Part shown: in pieces, positions 55,922-64,000 of the stretch
Position numbering within the stretch: the first letter of the stretch is position 1
Layout: each line of letters begins with the position of its first letter
From: Aphelenchoides besseyi
Taxonomy: Eukaryota; Nematoda; Chromadorea; Rhabditida; Aphelenchoididae
NCBI GenBank assembly: GCA_024699855.1
Contig: JAMPIQ010000003.1
Span: 620,001 to 684,000 of the forward strand
Direction: 5' to 3'
DNA length: 64,000 nt
Notes under the pieces: generated by a model
Databases searched by the model: none
The model's input: the letters and a program-made list of their open reading frames with translations, nothing else
What the model was told of the DNA's origin: nothing
Translations under genes and position numbers: made by a program

Positions 55922-56965
55922 TTACCGATTCCTAGAAATGATTGTTGGTCCTGCAATTGAAGTGACTTTTTTTCCATTCATCACTCGTCCGCCAATAATA
56001 ACCAAATACACGATAGCGGAACAGAGTCCGTCGATTTGCGATAAGGTCGCCACCACTGGGCCTGCCACACTGGTCAAGGTGACTCCGAACGCTTGTTGAG
56101 CGGTGAAAGAAGCGAGGTTGGGCAGAAAATTTAAAACGATTTGAGACATGACGTTGATACCAGCAATGATGTTGCTCTACAAGCTTATTGTTTACAAGTT
56201 CACAACGAATGTCTTTTACTCGAGACGCTGCAGATCCCATGGTTTTGTAGTCGATTATGATTTGTGTCTTGACTTGCGTGTTTCTTTGCTTATTGTATCG
56301 ATAAAGAAGACAAGCAAAGATTAAAGCGACAATCGTGTTGAGCGCCCCGTAAAACAAGCGTATGCAATACATTATGTAGGCTTTGTTGATTGCAAGACAC
56401 GAAAATGATTGACATTCTGAAAGTTTCTATTCAATAGAATGCATTTCCAATCTTACTTGTCTCTTTAACATCCGGCTTTTCGATTACATAGAAATATGCC
56501 AAAACGATGAAGTAATCGGCAGCAACACAAATGGGATTCAGTTTGTGCAGCGTTTTTGTATTCAAGCACGACGATCCGGTGAGAATGAAACAACGATCTA
56601 ACAGAAGAAAAAGCACACTTAGCGGAGCGGCCGTTGTAGCTGCCAAAAAAGTACCTCCCGACCAAAACAAGATCGTTGCATCGATACCTGAAATCGCATT
56701 TTTCTTTTCAAATGACCATCTGCTTACCACCAGCGAACCACGAAAAGATGGCGGTTGAAACGTAAGGCAAATTGAAGAACGAACTGACCATCCAAGTCAC
56801 CATGTTGATGAGAATCGGAACGGAGATCAAACGTTGTCGTAATTTGGACTGTCGATAAAGCAAATAGCTTAAACTGCTTAGCGCAAATAAGGAGATGGGA
56901 ATGCAAACTGCATATTGTACTAATGAAATATAATCGACGGGTTTACGGATGGACATCGAGTTCAC
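55922..56965 (-). CDS. Seven-transmembrane receptor-like protein, paralogue 2
   Basis: Four minus-strand exons join in phase: 56728-56965, 56457-56687, 56220-56416 and 55922-56176. The start is MNSMSIRKPVDYISLVQYAV. Helices and loops align with the gene at 49279-50317 throughout: SWFAGG at the exon 1 end, CFIL, LYRYNKQRNTQVKTQI, SNIIAGINVMSQIVLNFLPN and VIIGGRVMNGKK. Intron positions are the same. It differs at the C-terminal tail (TSIAGPTIISRNR). Probably a chemoreceptor. Confidence 0.75.
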
Positions 56966-59900
56966 TGAAAGATTTCAACGCAACAACTAGTCAGTTATGC
57001 TTTAAAAGACATCAAATAAAGATAACAAGCGTGTGAATTGACTGTTAAGTCTTTTCCATGAACTATGGTTTATACTCAAGTGAGGGGGTGAACCAAATTT
57101 AAGAAGCAGATTTGATTATAAGAAACTGAAAGAGTTCTCACGAGTTGTCTGATGAAAAAAAACGGGAAATGAATCGGGATTGAAACAGTAGTTACGTAGA
57201 ACTTCTGTTTTAGATGAAGAAACTATATGCCGAAGGTAAAACTTTTGATTGAAATGCTGAGAAAATTGCAGTAAATACAATTATTTTACTTTAATGGTTA
57301 TATTAGCATGAGATGGTCAAAGATGCCAGGAGAGTCGAACCAATGGATATAAACATCTTTCGAATGAAACTTCTATTTGTATCCAAGTATTAGGAGAACA
57401 ATTACAGCGTAATAGATGATACTGAGAACTTGAAATCTACTCTTTCACGTGCATTTGGATTCTGACGGTCAAAAAATTGGATCCGATCTGTTGTTGTACA
57501 ATAAAGGGCAAAGTGTCAACAACTGTAACATCGAGAGTGTACGAAATGTAAAGTGTATTTTCTACGAATTTCCAATCCAACCCGGAACTCTCAATTCACA
57601 TTTTTTACTCAGATGTTCTTAATCAGATTTCTGAAACCTAATCTTTGAGTCTTTAAATTTGCTTGGAACTTCCGCATTCGTTCACTTCACACAACCAAAT
57701 GGCAACAAGGTCATTCCTTTAAAAATGCAATCAGAAGCGGTATGGTCGAAAAAATGTATTGACTACTGAAGTAGTGTTCACTTTGCTGACTCTTGTGTGA
57801 AGGTAGATCTTAAAACTTGTTAGTCTATTCAGTAGCTAATTACTCAAATTCACATAATCAAGCACGTTGTAATCGTATATTTTCATAGTCGCCAAATGTT
57901 TACGAATTTGTTGCCGTTGAATTTCTAATCGCTTACACAAGTCGAATAATCATCTAGGTAGTATAGCAGGAACCGCAAATTGTTCTTTTCTAATCCATGG
58001 TAGTCTGGTTTATTGACTTAATCAAAAAAATGTAAAATGTCTATCTGACCTCAGTTCTCGTTCACTCGTACAAGTTTAAGTGCGTGGGATACAATAACTG
58101 GGAAATGAGTAATAAGAAAAGGCGGCTAGCTAAGATAAAGTCTTCAAAAAGTGAGTCGTAGCTGTAAACGAGCATTCGGAAATCACAAACTGTTTTATCG
58201 TAATTGTTCTAATCGAAGTTTTTCTTTACGGAAAACACACAAATCGCCGTTAGTGCCCGTAACCGATCCAAAGGTCTGATTCATCAGATAAAATACTTTG
58301 CTGATATTGCTGTAAGTTTTGCCATAGAATCTTGAATACCGTTTTCCTTAACAAACTAACTGTTCAATCAACTATAGAACTAACTAAAATCGCTCGAATA
58401 ACTAAAAAACTTCACGCAAACTACAGAATTGTTTCCGAAACGTTGCCATTACCTGTAGGTTTATTGAAACTGGCGGATTATCGTATCCAAGAGTCTAAAT
58501 AAACTGACCAATTTTTGAATAGCTCTTTTCCAACACAGTCGAGCGTTTTCAAATTAGATCTCAAGTCTCCTATCTAACCGTTTATTCCGTTATATGCCGA
58601 TGAGCTGATGACGTGCTGCGTCTGATTCTTTCGGACGGATTTCTCGTTCAACTGAAAATGAAGTTGAATAAATGTTGGTTCCTCGAACTTATTTTTTGGA
58701 ACTCAAACGGTGCGATTAATTCAGATTTGAATTGCTAAAAAATCTCAATTTTTTGACTATTTGCAATTTGAGATTGCGAGTTCTGTTGATTAATAATCGA
58801 ATTCCAGTTTTTTTCGTTGGACTGCAATTTCACTTTTCTGTGAAAACGATGTCTTTCTACGAATTTCGGTTTCCCATTGGTTCATTGCATTGAACAGTTA
58901 AAACAGTATAATAGCATAATCTTTATGTTGTTAATGAAAGTAGATGACCTGCAAACATAAAAGAATGCCAGCTATGAGACGCCCGTGAGGCCAACTTTTA
59001 TTGTCTGTCACTCAAGAACCAGTGACTGTAGAAGCGGGTAATTAACAGAACAACTACAAACATTAATGAACTCTAAACCATGTAAATATCAGCAGAATCC
59101 AGTCAGCCAATAAGCTAAAATGCACAACACCGCCCATTCCCTTGTATAACACGTCCATCGTGCAAATCGATGTATCTCGGAGGTTTTGGCAACTCTTTAT
59201 AGTTATGTTAGATTAATAGAAAGCCCAAAAGTCTGGCTACTTATTGCGTCCAAAATCGTAGTTACCAGATAACTGAAAGAGAAATGAGAGTTCTTCAAAG
59301 CCAAACAATATGTCAAAAATGGCTCAAAATTGCAAAAGTTTGTGCAGTTCTTCTCTTTCATGATGGTGAGCTCTAATTTAGCATGCTTGTAAATTAGCAC
59401 GTGGAAGTTAGAATCCAAAAGTTTTGACAGGATCTTTCTTATTATTACAGACTTTGCTTAGTAAAGTGCAAACAGGTGGACTTTGATCTCCGGAAGGCGT
59501 AGACAAAGATCGGGAATGAAGAAGTCCATTAGATGATATTTAAGAAAGTCAAATCGTTGATCATTCAAATCGAAGTGATCGTATGTCCGCGAATGTGATG
59601 TGAAGGCGGAAGATCAACTGGGTCTTCGCTTCACAACCCGGAGCGGTCGCATATAAAAACGACCGTTCGCCTTTTGTTCGGCTCTTTTCACCTCTGTGCT
59701 GCGCTCACACTGTTGAGCATTTTGGAGGCGGTTTTGAACGTGCGATCGCGTCGTCGTTACACGGCAAAAACAATCGCGAAGACGTCGATGATCCACAATC
59801 CTTTCCTCAAAGTCAAACGGCTCATCGAAAACGAATTTCGTCGATGTCGCGCAAATTTGTTTGATTCGTGTATTTTTCCTCGTTGCTCGTTCAGATGCAA

Positions 59901-60536
59901 CCAATGGAGCCGTTCTGTTCGTTTTGTTATAACGACACTAAACGCCTCTTTCTCTTGTTTTTTGTTGTTGTTTTGATTAGTGAGCAAAGAGCAAAATTCG
60001 AATCGAGAGTTTTTAGGATCTTCTGTGTCCGCGAATTGTGACAATCAAATTTATTTCCTTGAACAACGAACGCGAGCTGTAAAAGCTAATGGCTGTGAGA
60101 GCCTGCGGTCCGGACGGTCTCGGTATAAAGAATGATAGAGAAAAGAAAGATGATCGGTGTCGCGATACTTTTTATACGCGGATCCTGAAATCCGCGGACA
60201 CAGTAGATGGATATCATGAAGAGAAATAAGCCTTAAGGGTGAAATGGTGGGAAAGGATGGGAGAATCATGGAACAATGAAGTTAAAATTCAAAACCAAAA
60301 GATCGAGGGTACAGAATACAAAAAACATTCGAATTGGAAGAAAAAGAAGAAGAGAATTCACGAAAGAAGTCGGTGTTTTAGTATTTGCTACTCTGTGTTC
60401 AAAAAGAAGGACATCTCACGAAGAAGTTCGGAACCCGGCATCCTCGTTGATCCGAAATTCTCGGTTCTATTGCACTCTAAAGGACGCGCCGGGAATAACA
60501 GAAGGTACTGCTAGTGGGATGAGATGTTACGCAAAT
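56966..60536. other. Long region without confident genes
   Basis: About 3.6 kb. An open stretch near 57440-57615 (LDSDGQKIGSDLLLYNKGQS) may be an isolated exon. A TATAAAA at 59652-59658 precedes a plus-strand frame at 59674-59976, but no family was recognised. A perfect hairpin CGCGGAT-CCTGAA-ATCCGCG lies near 60178-60197. No transposon ends were found. Confidence 0.3.
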
Positions 60537-61432
60537 TTATGGTTGTAAATAAGTTTTGCATTGGGGGACATCAGGCAATGGATTATTCCAGTAGTCTTTT
60601 CCGTGCATTGCGTCGATTACGAGCGATGTTCTGCGCGTTATTGGTAGGTTGTAGCTGTGCATAAACGTGCACTCCGTGAGGGCCACACAGTATTCGAACT
60701 GAATCTGTTTGTAGAAATTTCGTTGTTCTTCGTTGAGTAGTTTATTCGATTGTAGAACTTTTTTCTCCAAATTGATGAAATCTTCATTGTTATGAAGTTG
60801 ATAATGAACAGCCGCCGGTGTTGATGTAGAATCTCCTTTGTTAACGACAAGTTTTCCTGCGTTTTTGGCGAAATTGTCGAAATTGGGTCGATTCTTCCAG
60901 TGAGGTTTCAACAACTCATCACCCATATAATCGTATTCTAACGACCATTTGCGCTGTTTTTTGATGAATTCTGTGTACGCTTCTAAGAAGACAGATTCTT
61001 CCAATTGTACGGCAAAACAGCAAACTTCGCTTTTCTGACAAGAACCTGTCGGATGTAATCCAACAACTTCTTCTGCTGTTCTTTCTTGATTTTATTTTCA
61101 ATTTCCTCTTTGATTTCGGCGAGTCGATCTGATGTATGATTTTCAGGTTCAGCACATCGAGCATCCAGTCGTTGCTGTTAATCTTCTTCGAAACGATTTT
61201 TGAAGACACTAGGATAAATCGTGTTGTAAAGTTCGTTGAATTCCGTTTTGTCAATAGCCGGCTTTCCGTCTTTCTTGACCAACGGTCTTTTAACGGACGG
61301 ACCCATACAGAATCCGTTGATCACATCGGCTGGTGCATGCGTACACTTTGTTATTTGACAACCGATCTCGTATTGGTGCTTCAGTTGTTGAACGTAAGTT
61401 TCTATATGACATTTAACTAAATGCCATTCGCA
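60537..61432 (-). pseudogene. Unidentified gene with frame lesions
   Basis: After a TTTTAG acceptor (near 61433) the minus strand reads PCEWHLVKCHIETYVQQLKH, CQITKCTHAPADVING, then LYNTIYPSVFKNRFEED and a stop at 61178-61180. It continues in the same frame with DRLAEIKEEIENKIKKEQQ and LLDYIRQ. It then changes frame to QLEESVFLEAYTEFIKKQ and MGDELLKPHWKNRPNFDNF, ending CKTYLQP at 60537. The long helical mid-part with LEExxFxxAxxxxxY is loosely reminiscent of KIX-type helices. No assignment is justified. An 11-bp GT...AG stretch sits at the frame change. Confidence 0.4.
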
Positions 61433-62974
61433 GGGTCCTAAAACACAATTTTAATTTCGTTTATTGGTTTTGTTTTCTTTTTTGAAAAAAAGACGAAAGT
61501 ATGAAAATGGATTCTACATGTTAGTCAGCTGCGTTATTAACGCGCATTATGCGTCAAATTAGTGCGGTGTTCAAAATTTTGAACGTTCAAATGCCCACCT
61601 TGCTTCTTCTTTGCCGGTGGTTCGTATTCAATACACGACGGCTTACTGCGAGTTTCCCCAACTCGCCGAACTCTCGAAAGAAATTGATGATTTTTGGCTG
61701 TCGATGCTGTTTTTCCACGACCGCACAGATAACAATTGCTGTGCACATCTCTACTGTCCGGCGGGTTATGTGATCGGTTTATTAACTAGCAATAACAACA
61801 AAAAATACTACGAGATATATTCCTCAATAAAAACAAGAAAGCTAAAAACGAAGGCGGGAAGCAAGGCTTGGCTTGTCGCCTTTTGGATCGGGACAAAAGC
61901 TCAACATTCCAATGATTGCAACGATCCACCATTGAAGCAGTTCCAAACGTCCAAAACAAACAGCGGTAGATGTTTTTTCCACAAGGAACGTCAGATTTTT
62001 TTAGCGCGTTCCGTTTATATAGATCCGCAACACCCCGGGCCAGTGCGAATTTAAATTTAACTTACGTACCGAGAATTTAGTCCGTTAGTCGAGAGAGAAT
62101 GCGCATTGATGAAGGAACGAAAGCTGATTAGGGTTGAAAGAAACAATTTCATCAAATTTAAATTTGTTAGATACAAGATAATAATGTCCAATAATATATT
62201 TAAATTTTTCCGGAGTATTGTAAAACCCTCCACTTGAAGGTTCTCTCCAAATGTTCGCCCGTCGTGCCCCTTTTCTCTTAGGGACCCAAAGGCGATGTCC
62301 AAAATCCCAAGTTGAAGCGAAGTGAATTTATCCTCAAACTTGGGTTAATAAACCGAAAAACAATCGCGATATATAGACTCGACCAAGTAACAATTTCGGA
62401 GTTAAATGAAATCGACCGGGAAAGTAATTGGAATTAAGTGATAAATCGAAATTGTCAAGAGAGTACTAAAGTTAAGCAAAAGGACACGGATGGAACAATG
62501 GAAACTAAATTGCATAACTAAACAGGGAACGATGCGGGGATCTCGATCGTGAATGTGAATTAAATCGATGTGAATTGAAAGCCGCTGATCGGAGTGTCCT
62601 TTTGGACTTTTCGCTCCACCTTTTCTCCGATGTCTCGAAATCGGACAATATTATATTCATTGGGAGAATTTCTTGAAAATGTTAGAATGTTTTTATGATA
62701 CATTAATTTACAATTTCTAAATAAGGATTAAATTTTGGTTTAATATTATTTATTTCTTTTTTTAACATTTCATTGTGTTACACGTTATTATTTTAATAAT
62801 AAATTTCCGCATTATATGTTTCTTTTAAAAGGCCATAACATATGCCGTTAGTGAGTTTTAGCAAGTTTTTTAAGTTGTCTTCTTAAACATGGAGTAAATT
62901 AAAAGTACTCAAAGAGAAATGACGTCTTGTGTAATTTTTAAAGCCGTAGCTATAAATTTTCCGAATGAAATAAT
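61433..62974. other. Region with a weak Cys-containing minus-strand exon, otherwise unassigned
   Basis: A minus-strand frame 61600-61746 (MHSNCYLCGRGKTAST) with C-x2-C could be a 5' exon of the gene ending at 60537. A plus-strand frame 61611-62054 covers the same bases. 62060-62970 is AT-rich with no recognised features. Confidence 0.3.
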
Positions 62975-63200
62975 TCACCGCAAAAACGACGCGCTGTTTC
63001 CGGCAAATACATGGAAGAGCTTCAAGTCATTGGGCACCGGGGAGTCGGCAATACCTTTGAAGCTGGAGACAACTTCTTTAGCGTTTTCGTAACCTAAAAA
63101 AGGATAATAATACTAGTCTTTAAAATTGTTCATTTGCGGCGCCGAATTGCAAACCACTAACAAGACAAAAGACAAGCAGCAGTGACCACAGAACTTTCAT
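62975..63200 (-). CDS. Small secreted protein candidate (about 54 residues)
   Basis: Exon 1 (63155-63200) encodes a signal peptide (MKVLWSLLLVFCLVSG). A 60-bp intron (63095-63154, donor GTTTGC) joins in phase to exon 2 (62975-63094), YENAKEVVSSFKGIADS followed by DLKLFHVFAGN and a stop. No cysteines in the mature part, no family recognised. The donor is weak. Confidence 0.4.
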
Positions 63201-63385
63201 TGTAAACGATCCGGACCATGTGCAGAATGGCCGCACCTTTTGTGAAACGGTCCGGGACGACTCTTCGCTGACAGTCATTTTCCTGGTGGGAAATCGAACT
63301 CTATTTTTCCGGTTTCTATAGATTCAATGAATGTGAGTTAGTGGCTACTGTTTGTAAACTCACTTAATTGTTGCACGGTCACGTA

Positions 63386-64000
63386 CTATCGTGTTCTTGT
63401 TCCGTGAAAGCAATGGGCACTTTTGTTTAAAATTGAGCGGCAGTTGTTCACAATGAATTCGTAGGACGAAGGCGTGCCGAGCTGATTTAAATTCCATCCT
63501 TGAAAGACGGAATTCGGACGTTGTGACAGCCGTTCCATGGCACTGCCATTTAAATCCTCTCGATAGTCGGATTTGTGAATGCCCTTTCCATCGCGAATCA
63601 GATTCTGTAGATGTGCTCGTGAAAACACGTTCTCGGCTTGGCGATCCTTTGAATTGTTGAATTCGTGGAGTGGATGCACGTCCACCGAAGGCAATCTTCA
63701 GTAGATGCCGTTGACTTGCGTTTCTTGAACAATGTATTGACGAGTAATATCGTAGGCATCGTCCTTCTTTGATGCGCGATTACCGCTTTGATATTCAGCC
63801 GTGCATCGAAGATTTCTTTTAATTGCATCCGGGCCAAAGTAGAGAGCTTGTCCGGTTAACTGAAAATGTTTCTGTCAAGTTATTACTTCTCCATAAACAT
63901 ACTTGAAAACAAATCGATAAATGTGTGAACAGTATTCAAATTCTCTTGTACAAACCATTAGTGTTTGATTGCCATCGACATGAATTCTTCGAATGCTATC
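63386..64000 (-). pseudogene. Unidentified gene fragment at right edge, with in-frame stop
   Basis: The minus strand from the window edge reads DSIRRIHVDGNQTLMVCTRE, then FEYCSHIYRFVF, an intron-like GTATGT...TTTTCAG (63862-63905), LTGQALYFGPDAIKRNLRC, RQYIVQETQVNGIY, a TGA near 63705, and continues in frame DVHPLHEFNNSKDRQAEN to a stop at 63386. The first junction does not keep phase. No family was recognised. The gene extends beyond the window. Confidence 0.3.

Noticed and set aside
60050..60240. Possible structured RNA around the CGCGGAT hairpin
   Set aside because: Only one 7-bp stem is evident; no tRNA, snRNA or spliced-leader features were seen.

Overview
The window looks like a nematode nuclear genome. 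Three genes carry the nematode cuticle-collagen layout: an N-terminal membrane segment, a basic cleavage site, interrupted Gly-X-Y blocks and a C-terminal CDHC...PRTAPGY-type tail. There are also several fast-evolving seven-transmembrane (7TM) receptors, a nuclear receptor with the nematode-type P-box CNACAAFF, and introns of mostly 32-50 bp with GT...TTTCAG borders. I cannot assign a species. All gene models below were joined by hand from splice sites and reading phase.

Left part (1-16 kb) is transposon-rich. It holds a non-LTR retrotransposon endonuclease fragment at the left edge, an AT-rich island, an internally deleted mariner-like element with ~200-bp inverted repeats, and a young Ty3/gypsy LTR retrotransposon with identical 180-bp LTRs and a 5-bp target duplication. 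It also holds a decayed mariner carrying a nested 419-bp inverted-repeat element, and a nearly intact intron-containing mariner with two stop codons. Host genes between them are a small gene of unknown function, a MATH-BTB gene and a possible MADF-like gene.

Middle part (17-35 kb) holds phenylalanine hydroxylase (10 exons), an aspartic-protease-like gene lacking both catalytic motifs, a 7TM receptor, a short-chain dehydrogenase pseudogene and a 13-exon nuclear hormone receptor behind about 4 kb without recognisable genes. A gene of unknown function and a WD40 gene matching THOC3 of the THO mRNA-export complex follow on the minus strand.

Right part (35-64 kb) begins with three cuticle collagen genes in tandem on the minus strand. 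The middle one has a ~3.2 kb intron containing a plus-strand gene with zinc-finger (zf-PARP-like) and HTH-like segments. Next come an aspartic-protease C-terminal fragment, two paralogous 7TM receptors about 6 kb apart, a broken cathepsin B gene, an acidic-tailed gene of unknown function, small secreted-protein candidates, and poorly resolved genes at the right end.

Some otherwise good models need a +1 shift at or near a short homopolymer, which points either to recent lesions or to residual assembly errors. No CRISPR, rRNA or tRNA gene was recognised. I found no clearly new molecular system. The most distinctive items are the nested zinc-finger gene, the inactive protease homologues and the layered inverted-repeat transposons.
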